Origin: Nocardia vulneris
GTDB lineage: Bacteria; Actinomycetota; Actinomycetes; Mycobacteriales; Mycobacteriaceae
NCBI RefSeq assembly: GCF_001613425.1
Contig: NZ_BDCI01000001.1
Location: 310,001 to 374,000, forward strand
Reading direction: 5' to 3'
DNA: 64,000 nt
In this document: one piece after another, positions 10,522-19,818 of the stretch
Numbering within the stretch: position 1 is the stretch's first letter
Layout of the letters: every line of letters begins with the position of its first letter
Notes under the pieces: generated by a model
Seen by the model: only the letters and a program-made list of their open reading frames with translations
Database searches by the model: none
Told to the model about the DNA's origin: nothing
Made by a program: the position numbers and the translations under genes

Positions 10522-11886
10522 TCAACCGCGACGGGTGAGGGGAGCGCGCAGGCCGAGGTGGTGGCGCAGCGTGGTACCCGTGTATTCGGTGCGATAGACG
10601 CCCCGTTCCTGCAGTTCCGGCACCAGCCAGTCGATGATCTCGTCGAGCCCGCCCGGGACCAGGTAGGGCGAGATGTTGAAGCCGTCGACGGCGCCCTGCC
10701 GGACCCAGTGCGCCAGTTCGTCGGCCACCTGGGTGGGCGTGCCCGCGAAACCCGAACGCTCCGTGGACGCGATGACCACCGCTCGCAGCGAAAGGTTTTC
10801 GGCTTCCGCGCGAGCACGCCATTCGCGCGCGATGCTCTGCGGGTCCTGGCCGTGCCGGGGCGCGCCGCGGGTCTCCGAGATGGGGCGTGGCTCCGGATCT
10901 TCCTCCGGCAGTGGGCCGTCCGGGTCCAGGTGCGACAGGTCCCGGCCCCACACCTGACCGGCCAGCGACAGTGCGGTCTGCCCGGTGTACTGGCCGGCCT
11001 TGACCCAGCGGACCTTCTCCTCGACCTCGGATTCCTTCTCCGCCAGCACGATCTGGGTGCCGGGCAGGATCTTGATGTCGTCCGCCGGCCTGCCCGCGGC
11101 GCGCAGCCGGGCGCGGATATCGTTCGCGAAGGCGAGCGCGTCGTCGAAATGGGTGCCGTGCCTGGAGAAGATGACGTCGGCGTGGGCGGTGGCGAAGTCC
11201 CGCCCGGTCGCGGAATCGCCTGCCTGGAAGATGACGGGATGCCCCTGCGGGCTGCGCGGCAAGGTAGGAGTGATCGCGACGCGGAAATGATCGGTGGACC
11301 GTTCGACCGGGCGCACCGCGTCCGCTTCCGCCCAGCCGGGACTCTGCGGTGACGTCGCGATCGCGCCGTCGCGCCAGGAATCCCAGATCGCCCGGGCGGT
11401 GGCGAGGAACTCACCCGCCCGCTCGTAGCGCAGTGCGTGGTCGAGATAGCCGCCGCGCCGGAAGTTTTCACCGGTCCAGGCGTTGTCGGTGGTGACCGCG
11501 TTCCATCCGGCACGCCCGCCGGAGATCAGGTCCAGTCCGCTCAGCCGTCGCGCGAGATCGGCGGGTTCGTTGTAGGTGGTGTTCTGGGTGGCGACCAAGC
11601 CGATATGCCGGGTGACACCCGCCAGCGCGGCCAGCTGCGCGATCGCGTCCGGCCGGCCCGCGATATCGAGTTCCAGGATCCGGCCGTCCTGTTCGCGCAG
11701 GCGCAGGCCCTCGCCGAGGAAGAACGCGTCGAACAGCCCGCGCTCGGCGGTCTGCGCGACTCGGCGGAAGGTCTCGAAATCGATCTGGGAACCGCTTGCC
11801 GGATCGGACCAGATGGTGGTGTGGTTGACGCCCTGGAAGAACACCCCGAAGTGGACCTGGGCGTCCGGGCGCGGCGGGACTGTCAT
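10522..11886 (-). CDS. FMN-dependent monooxygenase, NtaA/SnaA/DszA type
   Basis: 454-residue bacterial-luciferase-like (LLM) monooxygenase, the normal length for the NtaA/SnaA/DszA branch. Typical landmarks: the N-terminal strand HFGVFFQGVNHTTIW, the FDAFFLGEGL segment, TTYNEPADLARRLSGLDLISGGRAGWNAVT, which forms the flavin pocket, and GHPVIFQAGDSATGRDFATAHADVIF near residue 230. These enzymes use FMNH2 and oxygen to cleave C-S or C-N bonds or oxidise hydrophobic molecules and need a separate flavin reductase, which is not seen nearby. It lies 15 bases after the second LLM gene and is cotranscribed with it. Substrate unknown. Confidence 0.92.
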   Translation of the reverse strand: MTVPPRPDAQVHFGVFFQGVNHTTIWSDPASGSQIDFETFRRVAQTAERGLFDAFFLGEGLRLREQDGRILELDIAGRPDAIAQLAALAGVTRHIGLVATQNTTYNEPADLARRLSGLDLISGGRAGWNAVTTDNAWTGENFRRGGYLDHALRYERAGEFLATARAIWDSWRDGAIATSPQSPGWAEADAVRPVERSTDHFRVAITPTLPRSPQGHPVIFQAGDSATGRDFATAHADVIFSRHGTHFDDALAFANDIRARLRAAGRPADDIKILPGTQIVLAEKESEVEEKVRWVKAGQYTGQTALSLAGQVWGRDLSHLDPDGPLPEEDPEPRPISETRGAPRHGQDPQSIAREWRARAEAENLSLRAVVIASTERSGFAGTPTQVADELAHWVRQGAVDGFNISPYLVPGGLDEIIDWLVPELQERGVYRTEYTGTTLRHHLGLRAPLTRRG

Positions 11887-11901
11887 CTCGTTGATTCCTG
11901 T

Positions 11902-12951
11902 CTAGTTCGTCGCGGCGTAGCGGTTGGCGGGGCGACCCAGTCCGAGATTGGCGCGCAGGGTCGAGCCGGGGACCGGCCGATGCGCGACACCCGTGCGCAG
12001 CAGCGCGGGCAGCACCTGCCGGGCGAGCACCGGCAGGTCTTCGTCGATGACCGCCGGATGCAGGCGCACGCCGTCCAGGTGGCCGCTGAGATGGGTGAGC
12101 AGATCGACCAGCGCCGCCGCGGAACCGGAAAAGGCCAGTCGGGCAGGGGAACTGGACGGTGCCGCGCCGAAGCGCTGCTCGGCCGTCGCGGTAGGGGTGT
12201 CCAGGGTGACGTCGATCTCGGCGAAGGTCAGCGGCGTGCCCGCCGATCGGGACCGCTGCGCCGCATCGATCGCGGCCGCGACGGAATCGGCGGCGACCAG
12301 CCGCACGTCCACCTCGCCGTCCGCGCCGAAGACGACCGGTTGTCCCTGCGGCGGTCGCGGCACGATCGCCGGACCCTTCACCGCGAAGGTCTCGCCGCGG
12401 AAGTCGATGTAGTGCAGCCTGTTCCGGTCCAGGAAGCGGCCGTTCGGGTAGTCGCGGATCACCGCGTCGTCCTCCCAGGAGTCCCAGAGTCGTCGGACGA
12501 CCTCGATGGAATCCTTTTGCTCCCTGGCCAGTTCGGCGGCGTCGGTTACCTGAGCGCGCCCCCACGCGCGTGCGGCGCGGGGGTCGTCGACGCGTTCGGC
12601 GATCCAGCCCGCCCGGCCGCGGGAGGCGTAATCGAGCGTGGCGATCTGCGACGAGGTGTGGAACGGTTCGGCATAGGTGGTGGCGACGGTGGGCACCAGG
12701 CCGATCGTGCTGGTGGTCGCCGCCACGAACGACGCGCGGGTGACCGCGTCGATCCGGCCCGGGACATCCGTGGGCGGCAGAATGGAATCCGCGAAGGTCG
12801 CCAAGGTGAAGCCCGCGTTCTCGGCGACGGCGACCCGCTCGCGGACCGTGTCGCCGGCGAGCAGCCGATCCGGCGTATGCGCGGCGCGCCGCCACGCCTC
12901 GGGATGGAAACCTTCGCCGTCGAGTTCCACGCCGAGCGCGAAAACGCCCAT
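11902..12951 (-). CDS. LLM-class flavin-dependent oxidoreductase
   Basis: 349 residues from ATG 12951 (MGVFALGVELDGEGFHPEAW). The same frame stays open far upstream, but only the section from this ATG has the LLM fold signature: FTLATFADSIL, TTYAEPFHTSSQIATLDYASRGRAGWIAER, and the insertion segment ending NRLHYIDFRGETFAVKGP followed by QPVVFGADGEVDVRLVA. Compared with the partner gene it is shorter and the C-terminal part is reduced. It probably uses reduced FMN or F420; the cofactor cannot be decided by eye. First gene of a two-gene unit with the NtaA-type enzyme, possibly two steps on one sulphur- or nitrogen-containing compound. Confidence 0.87.
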   Translation of the reverse strand: MGVFALGVELDGEGFHPEAWRRAAHTPDRLLAGDTVRERVAVAENAGFTLATFADSILPPTDVPGRIDAVTRASFVAATTSTIGLVPTVATTYAEPFHTSSQIATLDYASRGRAGWIAERVDDPRAARAWGRAQVTDAAELAREQKDSIEVVRRLWDSWEDDAVIRDYPNGRFLDRNRLHYIDFRGETFAVKGPAIVPRPPQGQPVVFGADGEVDVRLVAADSVAAAIDAAQRSRSAGTPLTFAEIDVTLDTPTATAEQRFGAAPSSSPARLAFSGSAAALVDLLTHLSGHLDGVRLHPAVIDEDLPVLARQVLPALLRTGVAHRPVPGSTLRANLGLGRPANRYAATN

Positions 12952-13090
12952 CCGGCACCTACTTCCATCTTCGAGAATTCCGCGGCCGCCCCGTGGCCGG
13001 GGCGAAGCAGCCCTCTCGAGCTTGCTGCCGCCGCCCGCCGGGCGCGATGGTTTGCCTCGCCCTGATTCGAAGGATGACCGCACGAATCCC

Positions 13091-13128
13091 GCGAATCCCG
13101 GGTCCGCCGTGCGGATCCAGGGATTCGC
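13091..13128 (-). terminator. Hairpin downstream of the MFS exporter gene
   Basis: GCGAATCCC (13091-13099) and GGGATTCGC (13120-13128) form a perfect 9-bp stem, extended inside the loop by GGTCCGC/GCGGATCC. It starts eight bases beyond the exporter stop, so it probably ends that transcript and separates it from the LLM unit, whose promoter must then lie in 12952-13090. No other feature is visible in that spacer. Confidence 0.55.
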
Positions 13129-13136
13129 ACCCGCTC

Positions 13137-14588
13137 CTATCGGGCCGCGCGGACCGACAGCGCCGCGGCGACGAGCACCGTGACGCCCTCCGCGATCGCG
13201 GTGCCACCGAGCGCGTGCGCTGCGGACAGCGTGCTGGAACCGGCCAGCCCGAGGAACAGGGTGCCGAACGTGGCGATGCCGACTACGATGCCGAGCTGCA
13301 CGTTGGTCACCAGGATGCCGCTGGCATCCGCGGCCAGCCGCATCGGGACTTTCGCCAGGGTCTTGGTCATCAGCGGGCTGAACGCGAGCCCGTTGCCGAC
13401 GCCGCACACCCCGAGCAGCACCAGCACGAGCGCCCCGACGTCGGCGCCGTCGCGCAGCAGCGCGCCCACCGTGACCATGCTCGCGGCGGCGAGCACGAGA
13501 CCGGCCGGAATCATCGCCGGGTGCCAGCGATGCGGGATGCGTTCCCAGTTGAGACCGGTGATCGCGAACGTCACGCCCATGGGAATGAACAGCAGGCCGG
13601 CGTGCAATGCGCTGTAGCCGAGTGTGCTCTGCAGGTGGATGGCCATGACGAACATCCACCCGCCGAAGGTCGCCATGATGACGAACAAGGTCGCGGCGGC
13701 CAGCAGCAGACCCGGCGCGGCGAGCACCCGGTGTGAGAACAGGGGTTCCGCGCCGCGGCGCGCGACGGCCCGCTCGATGCCGACGAACGCCGCGAAGCCG
13801 AACACGCAGGCGCCCAGTGAAATCCAGGACCACAGCGGCCAGTCCAGCTCCCGGCCGAGCACCAGCGGCAACACCAGCGCGAGTACCGCGGCGGTGAGCA
13901 TGCCGAGTCCGGCCAGGTCGAGCTTGCGGTCGAAACGCTCGGTCACGGTGGGCAGGATGCGCGGCGCCACCACCAGCAGCACCACACCGATGGGCACGTT
14001 CACCAGGAACACGCCGCGCCAACTACTGCCCAGCACATCGGCATTCACGATGAGCCCGCCGAGCACCTGGCCGGCGACCATGCCGCCGGAGATGATCGCG
14101 GAGTACACGCTGAGCGCCTTGGCCCGGGCGTTGCCGGTGAAGTTGCGCTGGATGAGCGTCATGATCTGCGGCACCATCGCCGCCGCGCCCACGCCCTGCG
14201 CGAACCGGAAGACGATGAGCGACACCTCGTTCCAGGCCAGCCCGCAGACGAGCGAGGCGAGGGTGAACACCGCCAGCCCGGCGATGAACATGCGGCGCTG
14301 GCTGAACCGGTCGCCGAGGCGGGCCCCGGTCACCAGCAGCACGGCGTAGGCGATGACATACCCGGCGACGATCAATTGCAGCGCGGCGCCGGAGGTGTGC
14401 AGCGAACTGCGGATGGACGGAATCGCGACATTGACGATGGAGGCGTCGAGCACTGCCATGAACTGCCCGGTCAGGATCACGGCGAGGATGGCGAGGGTGC
14501 GCCGCGCACCGTACGCGGCAGGTGGGACGGCCGGAGGCGAAGCGACAGCGGGTGCCGCTGCCGCATCCGGCGACAGGATCTGGGTCAT
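13137..14588 (-). CDS. MFS multidrug exporter, DHA2 (14-TM) family
   Basis: 483 residues from ATG 14588 (MTQILSPDAAAA), chosen because the 22 residues before it are Cys/Arg-rich and not membrane-like. The first helix carries the DHA2 signature GQFMAVLDASIVNVAIPSI; motif A follows as GARLGDRFSQRR and motif C-like glycines in AIISGGMVAGQVLGGLI. About 14 hydrophobic segments are visible, with the extra central pair around residues 195-250. It should export hydrophobic drugs or metabolites by proton antiport in the cytoplasmic membrane. It diverges from the carboxylic acid reductase across a 238-bp interval holding the motif shared with the MmyB-type regulator, so it is probably that regulator's target. 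Confidence 0.93.
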   Translation of the reverse strand: MTQILSPDAAAAPAVASPPAVPPAAYGARRTLAILAVILTGQFMAVLDASIVNVAIPSIRSSLHTSGAALQLIVAGYVIAYAVLLVTGARLGDRFSQRRMFIAGLAVFTLASLVCGLAWNEVSLIVFRFAQGVGAAAMVPQIMTLIQRNFTGNARAKALSVYSAIISGGMVAGQVLGGLIVNADVLGSSWRGVFLVNVPIGVVLLVVAPRILPTVTERFDRKLDLAGLGMLTAAVLALVLPLVLGRELDWPLWSWISLGACVFGFAAFVGIERAVARRGAEPLFSHRVLAAPGLLLAAATLFVIMATFGGWMFVMAIHLQSTLGYSALHAGLLFIPMGVTFAITGLNWERIPHRWHPAMIPAGLVLAAASMVTVGALLRDGADVGALVLVLLGVCGVGNGLAFSPLMTKTLAKVPMRLAADASGILVTNVQLGIVVGIATFGTLFLGLAGSSTLSAAHALGGTAIAEGVTVLVAAALSVRAAR

Positions 14589-14632
14589 GGTTTCGATCTT
14601 GCGGTCCCGGCGGCACGGGTAACAGGAGCCCG

Positions 14633-14661
14633 TTGACACTGGTATCGGCAACACCTGGATA
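14633..14661 (+). promoter_or_regulatory. Motif shared with the regulator promoter, in the exporter/reductase interval
   Basis: GGTATCGGCAACACCTGGATA (14641-14661) matches 18 of 21 bases of the motif at 19769-19789 before the MmyB-type regulator. TATC and GATA arms give partial dyad symmetry. A TTGACA hexamer (14633-14638) immediately precedes it and could be a -35 box with the motif lying across the spacer. The site is 52 bases before the exporter ATG and 165 bases before the reductase ATG. The rest of 14589-14826 is relatively AT-rich and shows nothing else I can name. Confidence 0.6.
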
Positions 14662-14826
14662 ACCGATCGGTCCGTATAGTCCGAATTTCGCTACATTATT
14701 CCGGTCGCTGTGGGAAATGCCACTGGAGTTATCGGTGGTGGACGGGGTTCGGCGGAATACTTAGATAGGCTAACGTGTTTTGCGGATACAGGGCTTTCCT
14801 ACTTGCGAACGAGGGAGACTTGCGAC

Positions 14827-17800
14827 ATGGCGACTGATTCGCGAAGCGATCGGCTACGGCGTCGAATTGCACAGTTGTTCGCCGAAGACGAGCAGGTGAA
14901 AGCCGCGGTGCCGGACCCGGAGGTGGTCGAGGCGATCCGGGCGCCGGGCCTGCGCCTGGCGCAGATCATGGCGACCGTGATGGAGCGTTATGCGGACCGC
15001 CCCGCGGTGGGGCAGCGGGCGAGCGAGCCGGTCACCGAGAGCGGTCGCACCACTTTCCGGCTGCTCCCGGAATTCGAGACCCTGACCTACCGCGAGCTGT
15101 GGGCGCGGGTCCGCGCGGTGGCCGCAGCGTGGCATGGAGATCCCGAAAGGCCTTTGCGGGCGGGGGATTTCGTCGCTCTGCTCGGCTTCACCAGCATCGA
15201 CTACGGCACCCTCGATCTCGCGAACATCCATCTCGGCCTCGTCACCGTGCCGCTGCAGTCCGGCGCTGCGGCCCCGCAGCTGGCCGCGATCCTGGCCGAG
15301 ACCACGCCGCGGGTGCTGGCCGCGACACCCGACCACCTCGACGTCGCCGTGGAATTGCTGACCGGGGGCGCCTCGCCGGAACGGCTGGTGGTGTTCGACT
15401 ACCGCCCCGCGGACGATGATCACCGGGCGGCGTTGGAGTCCGCGCGCAGGCGGTTGAGCGACGCGGGCAGTGCGGTGGTCGTCGAAACGCTCGACGCGGT
15501 ACGCGCGCGCGGCGGCGAACTGCCGGCCGCGCCGCTGTTCGTTCCCGCCGCGGACGAGGATCCGCTGGCCCTGCTCATCTACACCTCCGGCAGTACCGGC
15601 ACGCCGAAGGGTGCCATGTACACCGAGGGGTTGAACCGCACGACGTGGCTGAACGGGGCGAAAGGCGTCGGCCTCACGCTCTGCTACATGCCGATGAGTC
15701 ATGTCGCCGGGCGGGCCACCTTCAGCGGTGTGCTGGCCCGCGGCGGCACGGCGTACTTCACCGCACGCAGCGATATGTCGACGCTGTTCGAGGATCTGGC
15801 CCTGGTGCGGCCGACCGAGATGTTCTTCGTCCCGCGGGTGTGCGACATGATCTTCCAGCGCTATCAGGCCGAACTGTCGCGGCGCGCGCCCGCCGCGGAC
15901 GCGAGCCCGGAACTCGAACAGGAACTGAAGACCGAACTGCGCTTGTCCGCGGTCGGGGACCGCTTACTCGGGGCGATCGCGGGCAGCGCACCGCTGTCGG
16001 CCGAGATGCGGGAGTTCATGGAGTCGCTGCTGGATCTGGAACTGCACGACGGCTACGGCTCGACCGAGGCGGGTATCGGCGTGCTGCAGGACAATGTCGT
16101 CCAGCGTCCGCCGGTCATCGATTACAAGCTCGTCGACGTGCCGGAATTGGGCTACTTCCGGACAGATCAGCCGCATCCCCGCGGTGAGTTGCTGTTGAAG
16201 ACCGAAGGGATGATTCCGGGCTATTACCGGCGTCCCGAGGTGACGGCGGAGATCTTCGACGAGGACGGTTTCTACAAGACCGGGGACATCGTCGCCGAAC
16301 TCGAACCGGATCGGCTGATCTACCTGGATCGCCGCAACAATGTGCTGAAACTGGCCCAGGGCGAGTTCGTCACGGTCGCCCATCTGGAAGCGGTGTTCGC
16401 GACCAGTCCGCTGATCCGGCAGATCTACATCTACGGCAACAGCGAGCGCTCGTTCCTGCTCGCGGTGATCGTGCCCACCGCGGACGCGCTGGCCGGCGGT
16501 GTCACCGACGCGCTGAACACGGCGCTGACCGAGTCCTTGCAGCAGCTCGCGAAAGAAGCTGGGCTGCAATCCTATGAGCTGCCGCGTGAGTTCCTGGTCG
16601 AGACCGAACCGTTCACCGTGGCGAACGGGCTGCTCTCGGGTATCGCGAAACTGTTGCGGCCCAAGCTCAAGGAGCATTATGGCGAGCGACTGGAGCAGCT
16701 GTACCGCGACATGGAGGCGAACCGCAACGACGAGCTGATCGAGCTGCGGCGCACCGCGGCCGAGCTGCCGGTGCTCGAAACCGTTACGCGGGCAGCACGT
16801 TCGATGCTCGGTCTGGCCGCGTCGGAGTTGCGGCCGGACGCGCATTTCACCGATCTCGGCGGTGATTCCCTGTCCGCACTGTCGTTTTCGACCCTGCTGC
16901 AGGACATGCTCGACGTCGAGGTCCCGGTGGGTGTCATCGTGAGCCCCGCCAACTCGCTCGCCGATCTGGCGAAATACATCGAGGCCGAACGGCATTCGGG
17001 GGCGCGCCGGCCGAGCCTGGTCTCGGTGCACGGTCCCGGCACCGAGGTTCGTGCCGCCGACCTGACCCTGGACAAGTTCATCGACGAGCGCACTCTCGCT
17101 GCCGCGAAAGCGGTTCCGGCGGCCCCGGCCCAGGCACAGACCGTCCTGCTCACCGGGGCGAACGGCTATCTCGGCCGCTTCCTGTGCCTGGAATGGCTGC
17201 AGCGACTGGACAAGACCGGCGGCACGCTGATCTGTATCGTGCGCGGCACCGACGCGGCCGCCGCGCGTAAGCGGTTGGACGCGGTGTTCGACAGCGGCGA
17301 TCCCGAGCTGCTCGACCGCTACCGGAAGCTGGCCGCCGACCACCTGGAGGTGCTCGCGGGCGATATCGGCGACCCGAATCTCGGTCTGGACGAGGCGACT
17401 TGGCAACGGCTCGCCGCAACGGTCGACCTGATCGTGCACCCGGCCGCCCTCGTCAACCATGTGCTGCCGTACAGCCAGCTGTTCGGGCCGAATGTGGTCG
17501 GCACCGCCGAGATCATCCGGCTGGCCATCACCGAGCGCCGTAAGCCCGTGACGTACCTGTCGACCGTCGCGGTGGCCGCTCAGGTCGATCCCGCCGTCTT
17601 CGACGAGGAGCGCGATATCCGGGAGATGAGCGCGGTGCGGACCATCGACGCCGGGTACGCGAACGGCTACGGCAACAGCAAATGGGCCGGCGAGGTGCTA
17701 CTTCGCGAAGCGCATGATCTGTGCGGTCTGCCGGTGGCCGTGTTCCGCTCGGACATGATCCTGGCCCACAGCACATACGTCGGTCAGCTCAACGTCCCCG

Positions 17801-18327
17801 ATGTGTTCACCCGGCTCATCCTGAGCCTGGTGCTCACCGGCATCGCACCGTACTCGTTCTATGGGACCGACAGCGACGGGCAGCGCCGGCGCGCCCACTA
17901 CGACGGCCTGCCCGCCGATTTCGTCGCCGAGTCGATCACGACCCTCGGCGCGCGAGCCGACTCGGGGTTCCATACCTACGACGTGTGGAACCCGTACGAC
18001 GACGGCATCTCGCTGGACGAATTCGTCGACTGGCTCAGCGATTTCGGCGTGCCGATGCAGCGGATCGACGACTACGACGAATGGTTCCGGCGTTTCGAGA
18101 CCGCGATCCGCGCGCTGCCCGAAAAGCAGCGCGACGCTTCGCTGCTACCGCTGCTGGACGCACACCGGCGGCCACTGCGCGCGGTGCGCGGTTCGCTGTT
18201 GCCCGCCAAGAACTTCCAGGCGGCGGTGCAGTCCGCGCGGATCGGCCCCGATCAGGACATCCCGCATCTTTCCCCGCAGTTGATCGACAAGTACGTCACC
18301 GACCTGCGCCACCTCGGCCTGATCTGA
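14827..18327 (+). CDS. car: Carboxylic acid reductase (adenylation-carrier-reductase)
   Basis: 1166 residues with the three-domain CAR layout and near-continuous similarity to what I recall of Nocardia iowensis Car. Adenylation domain (about 1-650): [11 protein letters not shown] from Y252, [20 protein letters not shown]. Peptidyl-carrier domain: [10 protein letters not shown] with phosphopantetheine Ser681. Reductase domain: NADP loop TGANGYLGR from T776 and catalytic Y948/K952 in [11 protein letters not shown]. It reduces carboxylic acids to aldehydes using ATP and NADPH, stopping at the aldehyde. It needs a phosphopantetheinyl transferase, not present here. I chose ATG 14827 because it follows GAGGGAG (14811-14817) and begins the family-like sequence [22 protein letters not shown]; the frame is open 117 bases further upstream. 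Confidence 0.97.
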   Translation: MATDSRSDRLRRRIAQLFAEDEQVKAAVPDPEVVEAIRAPGLRLAQIMATVMERYADRPAVGQRASEPVTESGRTTFRLLPEFETLTYRELWARVRAVAAAWHGDPERPLRAGDFVALLGFTSIDYGTLDLANIHLGLVTVPLQSGAAAPQLAAILAETTPRVLAATPDHLDVAVELLTGGASPERLVVFDYRPADDDHRAALESARRRLSDAGSAVVVETLDAVRARGGELPAAPLFVPAADEDPLALLIYTSGSTGTPKGAMYTEGLNRTTWLNGAKGVGLTLCYMPMSHVAGRATFSGVLARGGTAYFTARSDMSTLFEDLALVRPTEMFFVPRVCDMIFQRYQAELSRRAPAADASPELEQELKTELRLSAVGDRLLGAIAGSAPLSAEMREFMESLLDLELHDGYGSTEAGIGVLQDNVVQRPPVIDYKLVDVPELGYFRTDQPHPRGELLLKTEGMIPGYYRRPEVTAEIFDEDGFYKTGDIVAELEPDRLIYLDRRNNVLKLAQGEFVTVAHLEAVFATSPLIRQIYIYGNSERSFLLAVIVPTADALAGGVTDALNTALTESLQQLAKEAGLQSYELPREFLVETEPFTVANGLLSGIAKLLRPKLKEHYGERLEQLYRDMEANRNDELIELRRTAAELPVLETVTRAARSMLGLAASELRPDAHFTDLGGDSLSALSFSTLLQDMLDVEVPVGVIVSPANSLADLAKYIEAERHSGARRPSLVSVHGPGTEVRAADLTLDKFIDERTLAAAKAVPAAPAQAQTVLLTGANGYLGRFLCLEWLQRLDKTGGTLICIVRGTDAAAARKRLDAVFDSGDPELLDRYRKLAADHLEVLAGDIGDPNLGLDEATWQRLAATVDLIVHPAALVNHVLPYSQLFGPNVVGTAEIIRLAITERRKPVTYLSTVAVAAQVDPAVFDEERDIREMSAVRTIDAGYANGYGNSKWAGEVLLREAHDLCGLPVAVFRSDMILAHSTYVGQLNVPDVFTRLILSLVLTGIAPYSFYGTDSDGQRRRAHYDGLPADFVAESITTLGARADSGFHTYDVWNPYDDGISLDEFVDWLSDFGVPMQRIDDYDEWFRRFETAIRALPEKQRDASLLPLLDAHRRPLRAVRGSLLPAKNFQAAVQSARIGPDQDIPHLSPQLIDKYVTDLRHLGLI

Positions 18328-18346
18328 GACCTCGGCCGAGGAGGTC
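18328..18346. terminator. Hairpin between the reductase and mannosyltransferase genes
   Basis: GACCTC (18328-18333) pairs with GAGGTC (18341-18346); the alternative palindrome CCTCGGCCGAGG (18330-18341) overlaps it. It starts right after the reductase stop and fills the short convergent gap. No U tract is present, so termination is plausible rather than certain. Confidence 0.45.
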
Positions 18347-18358
18347 GCCGCGCGGCGC

Positions 18359-19708
18359 TCACCGGACGGCGGGCTCCGGGTCGGTGTGCCGGGATCCGGT
18401 GCGGCGCAGGCGGAGCAGCAGCAGGCCGGTGCCGAGCAGCACGACGGCGTACACCACGACGAAGCTATTGATCAGCACCTGGGCCAGTGGCCACCACGGC
18501 GGAAACAGGAACAGGCCGACCACAACGTAATTCGGGTCGTACTCCCAGGTCCACGCGCCCACCGAGACGAAGAGCGCGGCCGCGGCCAGCCACCAGACCG
18601 GTCGCGTCTGCGCACGATGCACCAGATAGACGAGCAGCGGGACGTACCAGACCCAGTGATGGTCCCAGGAGAACGGCGACACCGCGCAGGCCGTGAGCCC
18701 GGCGAGCGTGACGGCGAGCAGGTGCTCACCGTGCTCGTACAGTCCGGCGACGAGCACGAGGCTCACCAGGGCGAGTGGGACGGCGATGAGCAGCCACAGC
18801 CACATGGGTGCCGGATGGTGGGTCAGATGCGCGATCACACCCCGCACGGACTGATTGGACGGATGCATATCGTCGGCGATGCGATTGGACTGGAAGAAGG
18901 TGGAGGTCCAGTACTCGCGCGAATCGGTCGGCAGCACGATCCAGGCAACGGCGATGGTGGCGGCGAACGCCGCGCCCGCCGTCACGGCCGCGCGCCACTG
19001 TCGCAGCACCACGAACTGCGCGATGAAATAGATCGGGACCAGCTTGATGCCCGCGGCCAGGCCGACGCCGATACCGCGCAGCCGGCTGCGATCGGCCCGC
19101 GCGAAATCCCACAGGACGAGCAGCATCAACAGCAGATTGATCTGCCCGTAGAACAGCGTGGTCCGCACCGGTTCGAGGAACGCGCAGGTCAATGCCAGCA
19201 GTGCGCTGATCAGGGCCGACCGTGCTGTGCTGCGGTACCCGAGCAGCCGGAGGCTCAACAGCACGCAGCCGAACAGCACCAGCAGGTTGAAGACCATGCC
19301 GGTGTAGTTGACCGCCGCCCACGGCACCAGCACGATGGGAATGAAGGCGAGGGTGGAGAAGGGCGTGTAGGTATAGAGCAGCCCTGCCACCGTCGGTTCC
19401 GTGTAGAGCGGAAGACCGTGCAGGATGCGCCACGCGCCATCCCTATACACATGTACATCGAGCCCACCGGCCAGGATGCCCGCCCGATCGAGCCACGGAT
19501 CGACCGTGGTGAACAGCAGGATCACCGCTAGGACCGCGCTTGCGGTCAGTATGAAAAGCGTTGGGCCCGAGCGTGGAAAGTCCAGCTGCCGGGATTTGCG
19601 CACAAGCGAGTAACTTACAGAATAAGTCCGCGCAGAGCATGACCCGAACTGTCGGGGGCCGGTGTCAGTGTGAATCGCCGCTGGTAGCCGCAATTTTTCG
19701 GGCGACAT
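18359..19708 (-). CDS. GT87-type polyprenyl-phosphomannose mannosyltransferase
   Basis: Integral membrane protein of up to 449 residues with about 10-12 hydrophobic helices. The first external loop carries the GT-C catalytic acid in GGLDVHVYRDGAWRIL, followed by LYTYTPFSTLAFIP, the YGQINLLLMLLVLWDFAR helix and SNQSVRG, all typical of the DUF2029/GT87 alpha-mannosyltransferases that add mannose to phosphatidyl-inositol mannosides, lipoarabinomannan or lipomannan in mycolate bacteria. It would act on the outer face of the membrane. The first 35 residues look non-native; GTG 19603 (VRKSRQLDF), right before the first helix, is a good alternative start. Convergent with the reductase gene and divergent from the regulator; no functional link to either is evident. 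Confidence 0.85.
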   Translation of the reverse strand: MSPEKLRLPAAIHTDTGPRQFGSCSARTYSVSYSLVRKSRQLDFPRSGPTLFILTASAVLAVILLFTTVDPWLDRAGILAGGLDVHVYRDGAWRILHGLPLYTEPTVAGLLYTYTPFSTLAFIPIVLVPWAAVNYTGMVFNLLVLFGCVLLSLRLLGYRSTARSALISALLALTCAFLEPVRTTLFYGQINLLLMLLVLWDFARADRSRLRGIGVGLAAGIKLVPIYFIAQFVVLRQWRAAVTAGAAFAATIAVAWIVLPTDSREYWTSTFFQSNRIADDMHPSNQSVRGVIAHLTHHPAPMWLWLLIAVPLALVSLVLVAGLYEHGEHLLAVTLAGLTACAVSPFSWDHHWVWYVPLLVYLVHRAQTRPVWWLAAAALFVSVGAWTWEYDPNYVVVGLFLFPPWWPLAQVLINSFVVVYAVVLLGTGLLLLRLRRTGSRHTDPEPAVR

Positions 19709-19768
19709 GCCGGGGCGTGGATCGGTCGTCGAGCGGGCTCGAATCCTCGCGCGCGGCCCGCTGAAACG

Positions 19769-19789
19769 GGTACCAGCAGCACCTGGATA
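19769..19789 (+). promoter_or_regulatory. Candidate autoregulatory operator of the MmyB-type regulator
   Basis: GGTACCAGCAGCACCTGGATA lies 29 bases before the regulator ATG and matches the element at 14641-14661 in 18 of 21 bases, in the same orientation on the + strand. The inner CCAG...CTGG arms give it partial dyad symmetry. Position across the likely promoter suggests repression of the regulator's own gene. Confidence 0.6.
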
Positions 19790-19818
19790 CGGTTAGCCGC
19801 ATAGGGCACGATCGAACG

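Noticed and set aside
8970..10538. 522-codon + strand frame opposite cyp51
   Set aside because: Antisense shadow; cyp51 on the minus strand is complete with haem Cys394 and a good ribosome site.
13091..13128. Operator for the LLM genes formed by the GCGAATCCC inverted repeat
   Set aside because: It is only eight bases past the exporter stop and far from the LLM start at 12951, so a terminator is the simpler reading.
12952..14022. N-terminal extension of the LLM oxidoreductase, open upstream to 14022
   Set aside because: The extra 357 codons overlap the exporter gene in another frame and are Arg-rich without any fold signature; family-like sequence starts at ATG 12951.
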